IMG/VR virus record: IMGVR_UViG_3300048121_000337
Span: 1-40,708 of that record
Origin: a virus
Length of the DNA: 40,708 nucleotides
Strand: one strand, 5' to 3'
Below, piece by piece: positions 1-8,900 of the stretch. The notes beneath the pieces were generated by a model that was not told the origin of the DNA, did no database searches, and saw nothing but the letters and a program-made list of their open reading frames with translations. The position numbers and the translations under genes were made by a program. The first letter of the stretch is position 1. Each line of letters begins with the position of its first letter.

Positions 1-2026
1 TAGCAACCCTTGAGCCTACTGCGTCTCCAAATAGTTTTCTAAATTGATTACCACCAACAGATTTTGAATACTTTTGAAAATTACTTATAAAGCCTAATGT
101 ACCTATTCTTTCTGCTCCAGCCGCAATGGTACCATACACTACACTATTAAGGCCTTTTCGGAACATACTCAAACTTAACAGATCCTCTTGGTCTTGTATT
201 TGACTTTTAATTTTATTTATATCAGCTACCGCAGCACCAGATTCTTGCATTGCTTTAAGTTCTTCTTTCAACCCGGCGATTACTTTAGGCGCGTTACGCT
301 GTCCAATTTCTAAATTAGATAATTGTCCACCCGCTTCCATAGTAAAAAATGCACCTGTAGCATATCTTGAAGCTGTTTTTACAGCTGCTGCTCTTACAGC
401 CGCGCCTCCCCCTGCAGCGGCTACACTACCATATCCCGCTGTGGCTAAAGCAACTGCTATAGAGGGTGAATTATTAACAAGCATGTCGCCAGCATACTGC
501 CAAGCGGTGCTATCATCATCCATTGTTAAATTGCCTGGCAAATATTTTTTGCTATACTCTTGTAGCTTTTGATTATAGTCTATTGCTGCGTTGTAGGTTT
601 CTTCATCACCAAACACCCTTGCAATGCCACCCCCTAACATTTTAGCGCTACCTATAAACGCGCTATCCCAAACATTAGCCAGCTTATCCATGGTTTTATA
701 TGATTTAAGCAAAGATGCGTCGCTTATCCCCGCAACCCCAGCTTGCTTAATCTCATTAGTCAATGCTGTAGATTCCGTGTTTAGTATAACTATTTGGGCG
801 TTTATTTTATCTAAAAGATTATTTTCTCGCTTAATTAAATCATTTCTTATAGCCAGCTGAGCGGGATCATCGTAATTAATCGTAGAATACTCTTGCATTT
901 GCTTTTGCAAAGCCTCGAGCGATTCAATGTCACCCTCCACATCAACTTTATTTTTTTCAAAACTTTCTAGTCTGCGACCAATCTCTATTTGATTTTGTTT
1001 TTCAACTTCATCTAATGTTGATTCTAAATTAGGAATAGGATCATAGGTTACACCGTCAATAGTTTGTTTTTCAACTAAACTTTTACCTGTAATTTTAAAG
1101 TATGCAGCCTGATCTTTTTGCGCTTGCTCAACAGCGTTAGCATAAGCTTCTTGCTTCTTTTTTTGCACTGCCTCTGATCCGGTATAAAACTCCGCTAAAG
1201 TTTTAGCGTCATCATCAACATCTCTTAATGTTATTTCCGAAGCAGACTTCTGCGCCTCATATATAATTTGCGCTTGAGTGTCGGCGCTTGTGTCATCTAA
1301 TGTAGCAAATTTAGTTATATTTTCTTTATTTAAAGTCATGCCAAACTTACTAGCATCGCTTTGTAATTCTTTATACCTATCGTATTTATTGCCTAACTGC
1401 TTTTTAAGGTAATTTTCGTAGTCTTCATCTGTTGGAAACGTAGCCCTAGCCACCGCCATACCGCCCGGCGCTGCGTAGCCTACTTTATGGTTTCTAGGTT
1501 TAAGATCACCTAACTTAAAAGTCTTTGCTAATATATTATTTTTTTCTGTTTCAGCTGTTATACCTAGTACTAGTTCTTGATTATCCTCTGCTATTTTTTT
1601 AGCTTCAGCTTCTAGCTCCGGATCTATATTTGTAATTAAGCCTTGCGCCGCATCAACTTTTTGCTGCATTTTTGCATCGTAAGCTATAGCAGCCAGGGAT
1701 CCTTCTCTGTAATACTCTCTACGTATAGCTTCAGCGCTTTTACCTTTTTTACGCTCTTGTCTATAATAACCTGTGTCACCTTTTTGTAATTCCGAAGAAG
1801 TATCTTCCGATGGTAATCCCGTAGCTTCGGGTTGAACACCCGTAATTATGGATGCTCGACTTGGCATTGCTGGAGTTGCAGGCGCATCCGTCCCCACAGC
1901 TCCGTCTTGAAAATCCTCTTCTAAAAGTTCGGCATTTGGATATTTAACAGTAAATTCAGACAACTCAGAGAAAGAGTAATCGCTAACATCGATTATTCCA
2001 TCTTTAGTCTTATATTTATTTGGCAT
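1..2026 (-). CDS. Large virion-associated protein, C-terminus beyond left edge (partial)
   Basis: An open frame starts at an ATG at 2026 (protein begins MPNKYKTKDGIIDVSDYSF) and stays open to base 1, giving about 675 visible codons with no stop, so the gene continues outside the window. The visible part has an acidic, low-complexity start, a charged Gln/Lys/Glu-rich helical stretch likely to form coiled coil (roughly residues 325-415), then a Gly/Ala-rich hydrophobic segment (about residues 512-545) that could insert in a membrane. It follows the 442-residue gene by 6 bases and is at the distal end of the late operon. Very long proteins with coiled coils and a hydrophobic segment at this position are often internal virion or DNA-ejection proteins in podoviruses. 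That role is inference from size and position; I recognise no enzymatic motif in the visible part. Confidence 0.8.
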   Translation of the reverse strand, partial: MPNKYKTKDGIIDVSDYSFSELSEFTVKYPNAELLEEDFQDGAVGTDAPATPAMPSRASIITGVQPEATGLPSEDTSSELQKGDTGYYRQERKKGKSAEAIRREYYREGSLAAIAYDAKMQQKVDAAQGLITNIDPELEAEAKKIAEDNQELVLGITAETEKNNILAKTFKLGDLKPRNHKVGYAAPGGMAVARATFPTDEDYENYLKKQLGNKYDRYKELQSDASKFGMTLNKENITKFATLDDTSADTQAQIIYEAQKSASEITLRDVDDDAKTLAEFYTGSEAVQKKKQEAYANAVEQAQKDQAAYFKITGKSLVEKQTIDGVTYDPIPNLESTLDEVEKQNQIEIGRRLESFEKNKVDVEGDIESLEALQKQMQEYSTINYDDPAQLAIRNDLIKRENNLLDKINAQIVILNTESTALTNEIKQAGVAGISDASLLKSYKTMDKLANVWDSAFIGSAKMLGGGIARVFGDEETYNAAIDYNQKLQEYSKKYLPGNLTMDDDSTAWQYAGDMLVNNSPSIAVALATAGYGSVAAAGGGAAVRAAAVKTASRYATGAFFTMEAGGQLSNLEIGQRNAPKVIAGLKEELKAMQESGAAVADINKIKSQIQDQEDLLSLSMFRKGLNSVVYGTIAAGAERIGTLGFISNFQKYSKSVGGNQFRKLFGDAVGSRVA

Positions 2027-2032
2027 AATATA

Positions 2033-3361
2033 TTATTTTATTAGTTGGTACAATCCAGATTCGTCATTTTTACCATTAGTCATGGCTTGAGAATATATAA
2101 AGTAAATTCTTTTTTCGTAATCCCCGTCGCTTTCATTACTTTCTTTAGGGTATTTTCCCATTATTATCATTAATTGTGTTTGATTTGGGGGGTCTAGAGG
2201 TTGATTGGTGTCGAAGTTTTTAGGGGTACCATCGAAGTCGCCCATCGGCCCGTCGGTGTTTGTCTCAGTGGTTTTATCCGTTGAAGTAGTTTCATCGCCG
2301 CTACCCGAAGCCGGGACATCTTCCATTACAAAAACTATGGGTTTGCCGTTTGGATCTTTAGGGAACCTATTGAAAATCTTATTGCCCTTTGCATCAACTT
2401 TATTAGTGTATACAGGAGCGTAATACTCAGATGTATCGTCTGTGTTTGTATTTTGTTTTTTTGCTTGTTTACCATTTGCTGCGGCGGTTGCAGCTCCATC
2501 CAAAGTATTTTGTATAAATGTCTCTATAAACTCATTTTGTTTTGTAGGATCATCAACATATACAAGACTTGGCTTGTAATCCGCATAAGGATTTAAACCA
2601 TCTGCGGCAACAGATTTAAAAGCGTCAGGGTTCGACGCCGCCATTGCCCTTAGTTTAGTTTCAAAAGAATTTCTTTGAGATGCATCAAAACCTCCAGACG
2701 AGTAAACAGCTTTATACATGTTGTCCAACTCTAATGCAGCCTCGTAGTTTTTCTTAAATGGTATGTTAATATCTTTAAAATCAACTTCCCCATTAGGACT
2801 TGAAAAAAGTAAATTACCACCTCCTCCAACTTTAAATGATTTTTTACCAGTAAATACATCTGCCTTAAACTCTGCGTTATCTATATTGTTTCCTTTTGAA
2901 AAATCTTGCGAGCTATCTGTATACTGTGTTTGCCCTAATTCGTAAGAGTTTAAATTTTCTTTTAAAGATACAAAGCTATTGTTAACATTGTTCATAATAT
3001 CAACTTGCGCGGTATATTCCGGAGTACCTGGCTTTAACGTCGCCGCTAGGTTTGCTGCTTGTGCATATATATCCTTTTGCTCTATTAAAAAAGTGTTAAC
3101 AGCTTTTTGACCAGCTGCAGTAAGCCCGGTAACGTCGACATTACCTTTCATTGCTCTAATAGAATTTGCTACTTTAGCGTCAATTTTTGCTTGCCTATTC
3201 TCTCTAGCAGCCAATCCTTTAGCCATTTCTCTAGAAGATCTATCGAATCCTTCCCCAAATTCTTTAGCAGCGTCAACAAAACCGCCTGCTTGTCGCATAG
3301 CCCTTTCGCCACGTATTAAGCCTGCGTCTGCGGAATAACTTATACCTTGTTTTTTTGCCAT
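2033..3361 (-). CDS. Putative internal virion protein
   Basis: A 442-residue protein beginning MAKKQGISYSADAGLIRGE. The first ~200 residues are rich in Ala, Lys, Glu and Gln and look mostly helical. The C-terminal third is low in complexity, with Thr, Asp and Gly (about residues 350-390). There is no signal peptide or membrane segment. It lies between a 217-residue Gly/Ala/Gln-rich protein (29 bases upstream) and the very large edge gene, a place where podoviruses keep internal core or ejection proteins. The leader before the ATG is A/T-rich without a Shine-Dalgarno match. I do not recognise a named family; virion localisation is inferred from neighbours only. Confidence 0.7.
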   Translation of the reverse strand: MAKKQGISYSADAGLIRGERAMRQAGGFVDAAKEFGEGFDRSSREMAKGLAARENRQAKIDAKVANSIRAMKGNVDVTGLTAAGQKAVNTFLIEQKDIYAQAANLAATLKPGTPEYTAQVDIMNNVNNSFVSLKENLNSYELGQTQYTDSSQDFSKGNNIDNAEFKADVFTGKKSFKVGGGGNLLFSSPNGEVDFKDINIPFKKNYEAALELDNMYKAVYSSGGFDASQRNSFETKLRAMAASNPDAFKSVAADGLNPYADYKPSLVYVDDPTKQNEFIETFIQNTLDGAATAAANGKQAKKQNTNTDDTSEYYAPVYTNKVDAKGNKIFNRFPKDPNGKPIVFVMEDVPASGSGDETTSTDKTTETNTDGPMGDFDGTPKNFDTNQPLDPPNQTQLMIIMGKYPKESNESDGDYEKRIYFIYSQAMTNGKNDESGLYQLIK

Positions 3362-3390
3362 AATTTAATTTTTTACGATTGGCCGGTTAC

Positions 3391-4044
3391 TTATTCACCG
3401 CCCCAGCCAAAACCTCCATCTTCGCCACCTCCAATTCCAGAGGCCGCGGCTCCTGCCATTTCTCCAATGCCACCCATAATAGCTTGTGTAGCCTGTGCCC
3501 TTGCTGCTTTAGCCGCTCCTAATCTTTCCTGCGCCATTCCAAGTTGTGTACCTGTTTTCTTATATTCTAATCCTCTTGCTGTTTCAGCCCCGCTAGCTTC
3601 AGCCATCTGCAGAGACCCGGCCATTTGTGCTTGTGCCATTTGGTTAGATCTTTCTTGTTGTCCTATGCTTGCTGCGGCTTGTGCTGCTCCTTGCGTTTGT
3701 TGGTTAGCCATAGCTTGCGCCAATGCAGCTATGCCAGATCCACCAGCTGCGCCAGCCATTTGATCCATAATATTAGCTTGCCCCTGTTGCTGTGCTTGCA
3801 ATTGAAACTCCGCTGCTCTTTGGTCAACCGTTAGGTCTTCCATAGTGTTTTCTAAGTTAGCATATAAGTTAGATGTGTCAAGTTCAGCGTATTGATTTTT
3901 AAACATATCGTACTCCTCCTGAGCCGCCGCTTCTTCTCTTTTTCTTTTACCACTACCTATAATGCCACTGGCAATACCAGTAAGTCCTTTTACTGTACCG
4001 CCTATTGCTTGCGTCAGTGCGCCTGCTGCCTGTGGTGGGATCAT
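3391..4044 (-). CDS. Ala/Gln/Gly-rich internal virion protein
   Basis: A 217-residue protein of the compact Ala/Gln/Met-rich type common in marine phage structural modules. Both ends hold glycine-rich weakly hydrophobic segments (about residues 9-30 and 190-212) that could be membrane-active. Between them is a long amphipathic helical region with a conserved-looking core around ANIMDQMAGAAGGSGIAALA (about residues 90-109). Proteins of this composition next to tail genes are often annotated as internal virion or DNA-ejection proteins, by analogy with T7 core proteins. The analogy is compositional and positional, not a demonstrated homology. The gene sits 32 bases after the 110-residue gene in the same operon. 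Confidence 0.7.
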   Translation of the reverse strand: MIPPQAAGALTQAIGGTVKGLTGIASGIIGSGKRKREEAAAQEEYDMFKNQYAELDTSNLYANLENTMEDLTVDQRAAEFQLQAQQQGQANIMDQMAGAAGGSGIAALAQAMANQQTQGAAQAAASIGQQERSNQMAQAQMAGSLQMAEASGAETARGLEYKKTGTQLGMAQERLGAAKAARAQATQAIMGGIGEMAGAAASGIGGGEDGGFGWGGE

Positions 4045-4076
4045 AATTTTATTGTTTTATAATTTATTATTACGTG

Positions 4077-4409
4077 TTATTTACTGCTCTCAAATATCTC
4101 TGAGCCTACAGAAAACAATTCTGATTTGTTTAATGAATCGTTTCTAAGTTCAACTTCTGCAAAATATCCTAATATACCACTTGTATTAACTTTATTATCT
4201 TTAGTAAATAATATAAACGATGCAGCTGTTGGCCTAACCGTTTGCGGAGCTATGTTACATACAATTGTATTTGCCTCGTGGTTTATTGACACCACATCAC
4301 CTATTTTCACAACGGTTGTACCCATTGGATCGTTAGTGTAATATAGTATATCTCCAATTTGTACAGATACTTGTATGGGACTGCTAAATGTTAATGTTAT
4401 TTGATCCAT
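4077..4409 (-). CDS. Small conserved tail-associated protein
   Basis: A 110-residue, mainly beta-strand protein starting MDQITLTFSSPIQVSVQIGD. Alternating hydrophobic residues suggest a small beta-barrel or sandwich. The second half (TKDNKVNTSGILGYFAEVEL, residues 69-88, then SVGSEIFESSK at the end) matches my recollection of a small protein conserved in aquatic Bacteroidetes phages. It is separated by one base from the 507-residue Ig-like protein upstream and is probably coupled to it. A structural role such as a tail accessory or assembly factor is likely from context. I cannot assign a biochemical function. Confidence 0.7.
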   Translation of the reverse strand: MDQITLTFSSPIQVSVQIGDILYYTNDPMGTTVVKIGDVVSINHEANTIVCNIAPQTVRPTAASFILFTKDNKVNTSGILGYFAEVELRNDSLNKSELFSVGSEIFESSK

Positions 4410-4410
4410 A

Positions 4411-5934
4411 TTATGGGCATGTTATCGTTGGGTTAAGAGCAGGTGGATTTCCATCACCTGATATTAATGAAGCTGGTGGCATTAGTCGAGCACATTGCCC
4501 TGTAACAACCCCTCCCGCGGGTACTGTTTCTTGTGTAATTGCGCCAGTGTCACAATCAGCATATTCATATACGGAGTCTACAGTTCCTTGTGAATTGTCA
4601 AAATCAAGCGCAGCACATACGTACGTTTTAGTGATGTAAGTATCAATATCATTTGTAAGTGCGTAACTCATATTCTGTACACCTGTAAATGGCGAAGTAA
4701 TATCAACTCTAAGTGTTAAATCAGAACTTCCTGAATTTAGTAGCTTCGCTCCTTGAGTTATTGTAAAATTACCATCGGCTTCTGTTTTTGTAAAATCGGA
4801 ATCAACTAAAGAATTAGTATCTGTCCATGCTATAGTGAAGTCTGCTAAAGGTGAAATAGTAATATCATGCGTCAGACTGCCGCTTTGTGTAAAGTTATAA
4901 CTAGCGTCTAAAGCCAATGGCGTAGGGTTAGTAACTGAAAGATCAGTATCACCAGAGGTTATTGTTCCGCTTAATTGAATAGAAGTAGTAACTACTCTTT
5001 GGAAAACTATTGGATTAGGCTGATTGAAATCAGGGCTTAAATCCGTCCCGGGAACAACAAATGTTAAATTATGTGTTTGCACTGATGTTACCGCTGGGAA
5101 TGTTATAGGCACAAGCTCTTGGCCAGCTGGTAATACACCTGTAATGGCATTTGTACCGTTAGAAAAAGTAGCGCCGTTATCTATTGTTAAAGAATAGCCC
5201 GCTCCTTGAACACCTGTTATAGCTAAATTCCTAACTGTTTGCGCAGCTGGGACGCTTGTATTTATTGAATACCCAGTTACATATTCTAAAATAATTGGTA
5301 TTTCAATAGCATGAGCGTATACATCTATTTCATCACCGCTATGATTTACAAAAGGATATGTGTAGTCTGCATTAACTCTTATAGCGGTTAACCTGTTATT
5401 TGAATCAAGTACAGAGCCTGTTGTATATAAGTTGTAGTCAGTTGGATCACCAGTTCTAAGAGATATAGTTGGCGTAGATTGAAAGTAATAACCTGTGTCT
5501 GCTTGTATAAGCTGCGATAATATTTCTTCTGTGCTTTCAGCAGGGCCTGAATTAGAATAGCTAACAGTGCTAGTCAACGGTGTGGCATTTTGTGTATCAT
5601 AAAATACATCGCCATCTATTGTCACCCCAAGTTCTTGAGCTGCCCCACGCATACATATTTTTATATCAAGATTGTAGTTAGGCATAGTCGCTGTTGTTAC
5701 GAAAACTACTGTTAATATAACGCTTTCGCCATCTTGCGTAAAATAAGAACCGGGTACATCTACCTCTGGGTTTGATGAAACAACTGTAAAATTACTTGCT
5801 TCAATCTCGTAACCCTGATTGGGTGTTATTGTTAATACAGCCTGAGGAGCAACGCTGCTTATTAAACCTCCGCCTGGTATTACAAATTCTTGTGATGTTA
5901 CCGTAAAATTATCTATTGCTACTATATTACTCAT
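4411..5934 (-). CDS. Tail or surface protein with Ig-like beta domains
   Basis: A 507-residue protein made almost wholly of short beta-strand segments rich in Thr, Ser, Asn, Val and Pro, the composition of tandem Ig-like or bacterial adhesion domains. There is no signal peptide. The C-terminal ~70 residues hold four cysteines (around residues 441, 457, 479 and 506), in a terminal module that looks separate. The start codon overlaps the stop of the 1906-residue tail gene by one base (TAATG), so the two are probably translated in a coupled way and may work together. Such proteins decorate tails or capsids and can bind cell-surface glycans. That role is inferred from composition and position. 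Confidence 0.7.
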   Translation of the reverse strand: MSNIVAIDNFTVTSQEFVIPGGGLISSVAPQAVLTITPNQGYEIEASNFTVVSSNPEVDVPGSYFTQDGESVILTVVFVTTATMPNYNLDIKICMRGAAQELGVTIDGDVFYDTQNATPLTSTVSYSNSGPAESTEEILSQLIQADTGYYFQSTPTISLRTGDPTDYNLYTTGSVLDSNNRLTAIRVNADYTYPFVNHSGDEIDVYAHAIEIPIILEYVTGYSINTSVPAAQTVRNLAITGVQGAGYSLTIDNGATFSNGTNAITGVLPAGQELVPITFPAVTSVQTHNLTFVVPGTDLSPDFNQPNPIVFQRVVTTSIQLSGTITSGDTDLSVTNPTPLALDASYNFTQSGSLTHDITISPLADFTIAWTDTNSLVDSDFTKTEADGNFTITQGAKLLNSGSSDLTLRVDITSPFTGVQNMSYALTNDIDTYITKTYVCAALDFDNSQGTVDSVYEYADCDTGAITQETVPAGGVVTGQCARLMPPASLISGDGNPPALNPTITCP

Positions 5935-8900
5935 TATGGTATTGGATTTACGGGTTGACCTGTATATATGTCAATTGTTATTAAAGTTCCGGTTGTAAAT
6001 GCCGTACAAAGTATTTGTTGTGCGTTGCCGTCAAATACATTAAACCAAAGAGCGGTGCCGTGACAATTAGCGGTTGTAGTACCAGTATTAAATGTACCAC
6101 ATTCCATAAAAAACGTAATCTGACCATTGCTTGAGTTTTGCGCTAATGTCTGGGCATCTGCTTCACTTATTTTGAAAGCACTATATCTATCGCCTGTGCT
6201 TCTAACCTGTCCTTGTGGCGTATAGTATTTTTCATTTCCACTTGGTGCGCCTAAATCAGGTGTTGGATTGCCATCGCTATCAACATAGCTTGAGCCACCG
6301 CCACCTGTGTTAGAAATATGAACTCTACCAATTTCTACAGCGTTACCGGAATCCGCTGCTGCGAATATATTAAATGTGCCCCTGCTGCAATTATGACTGC
6401 CTGAAGCTGGAGATGCGCATACCGTTGTCTGTACCCCAGTGCTAGGGTCAACCCAGACCCCTTGTGGTTCGTTAGTAGAAACATACCTACCTACTATGTC
6501 TAAGTTAGTTAGCAAATTAGCTAAACCTTCTACGGTTACATTTTGTGTAGCTGTATTAGGCGGATTATCCGGATCGCTTACAACCAAATCAAAAGAGTAT
6601 GGTTGGGCGTCTGGAACTGTACCTGTTACAACAGCGGTCCCGTCTCCGTTATCAGTAAGTGTTAACCAGCTTGGTATATTACTTGAAGTTATAGTTAACT
6701 CTGCCCCAGTATGATCTGCGTCAGCTACTCCGACATTATAAATATACGTATCACCTATAGCATACGCTGTAGTCGGTGGGGTTGTTGTAAAATAAGGAAT
6801 ATCCGCAACTGGATCAACCGTGACTGTAACTGTACCAACATTGCTTACAAGTTGTGATCCATTAAAGGTATCAGTTGCTGTAAAGTTAAATGCTCCAGCA
6901 TCACCGTTAAAGTTTGCGTTTGGAGTGAAAGTAACAATGCTGCCATTTATAGTTAATGTACCGTCATTTGTGTTATCTGCTGTAATATCATATGTAATAA
7001 CCCCGGCTGGTATATTATTGTCTGTAGTTAAATTAGCAAGATCAATTGCCGGACAAGTAGTACAATCTTCTATAGAAGTTAAATTTCCATTCATAACATA
7101 AGGCGCAACTCTTGCCACAAAACAAGATGGGTCAACTTCAACATGCAAAACAAATGAACTTTGAGTGTCCCCTGATATTTCTGCACGCCCGATACCTTGC
7201 ATTGAAAACTCTGCAGCATCTAAATTGTTATCTAAATTAGTGCTAAATTGTGTGCCAATACCTTTTATGTAATTAAAGTATTTACCTTCTTTATCCAAAA
7301 ACTCTTTAACACTACCCTCTTGGAGATTTGTTTGTATTAAACTTGTATACCAGCCAGGTGTAAACACCTCGTTTGTTGGATTATAATTTGGATTAGCTTG
7401 TAATTCAGCTAAATTAAATGTTTGCTCTTCTGGTTTTCCTTCTACTTGGTATCTATATTCCCTAGACTCTGTGCCTGAATAATTTAATGTTTTATATTTT
7501 TTGACAATATTTGGCTGGTCATTTATTAAGAATCTAATCGAGCTATCATATTGAACACCATAAAAATTATTTCTTGTGGCGCTTGTTGCTCCGTGCTCCC
7601 AAATCTTACCGTTTTTAATACTGTAATATTTGTTATTTAAGGATATAGCCCCTTCAGGTATAAAATCTTTACGAGAAGTCCAGCCTTTAACGTCTTCTTT
7701 AAAGGAAACAGTGGTCCCAGTCTGAGTTAATGACGGATTAAAATAATTGAGTTTAAGCTTATCTTTCCATTCATTTGTAAGATTATTAAGCGTAAGGTTA
7801 TAAACGTCCTTATCGTCGTCGTATGAGCCTAATAATACGCTTGATGAGTGTAAGTTATCAGCAAAGAAATCACGCATATTAGCCGCTGAAATTTCTTCTA
7901 GCCCATTTCGTGATAATCTTAAAATAACACCTCTGTTTTTATCAGTAAAGTATGCTCTAAAACCATAAGTAGCAAAGCTCTCTGGGTTTTTAGATATACC
8001 ATATTCACCAAGGAAAGGTATTGATTGCCCCAACACGGCTGTATTACCTACAATGTTTGTGTTACCATCAGCATTAAATAGGGCGTCTTTATTCGCTAAT
8101 ACCTTAAGAACTTTATCTTCACAGAAAGCAATTAAGTCAGTATCTCTTGAGTGCAGCTTTTGAACACTTGTATAATACGGGTTTAAATCTTTAGTTATTG
8201 GCTCTGCAGCTATAAACTGGTTTAATCTATTAATACCAGAAGTGGAATTAAATATTTGCGAGAATATTAAACCTGTGGCTTTTGTTTCTTCGCCATACGC
8301 CTCGTCTAAAACAGTTGAAACAACAGGCCCCTTGTCTATACGTGTTGCATTAAAATCATCACGTATACGATCAGATTCTACACCTTGCCCAAAAGAATAG
8401 CAATTAAACCAATCTAGTTTTTGTAATGGTTGGTGGGCAGCCATAGGAGTGCCTGCGTTTTGTATTTCATATATATCGCTAGCCGAATAATATAAGTCTA
8501 AATCAACAGCTTCCTTTGGGTAAGTTTCAAATATAGCAGGATCGTTAGATGTGTATGTATCCGCATCTACCGCATATAGTCTTAAAAATTCTACACCTGT
8601 TCTTGTTGGATTTGCTTGGCCAGTATTAATAGGTGGTAAACCCACAGACGTGGCTATAGGTTTATCTATTTTTATATTCCATCTTACAACTCGTCGGCTA
8701 CCATATTTACCAGAACCATGTCTACCAGTTCTTCTGCTGGCAACACAGTACGCTGAGCGATAGCTCATTGTTATATTGTAAGTATGAGAATCAAGCTCTT
8801 TGTCTGGATCGTCTGTAATTCTAAATATACTACCCGCCGTGTCTAGCGATTTAGCAAAACCTATATGATGGCCAGCGCTTGGTTGATTAGTTGGCCAATT

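Noticed and set aside
3347-3763. A 138-codon plus-strand Pro/Ala-rich frame
   Set aside because: It is the reverse complement shadow of the Ala/Gly/Gln-rich virion protein, has no leader or neighbours on that strand, and no family resemblance.
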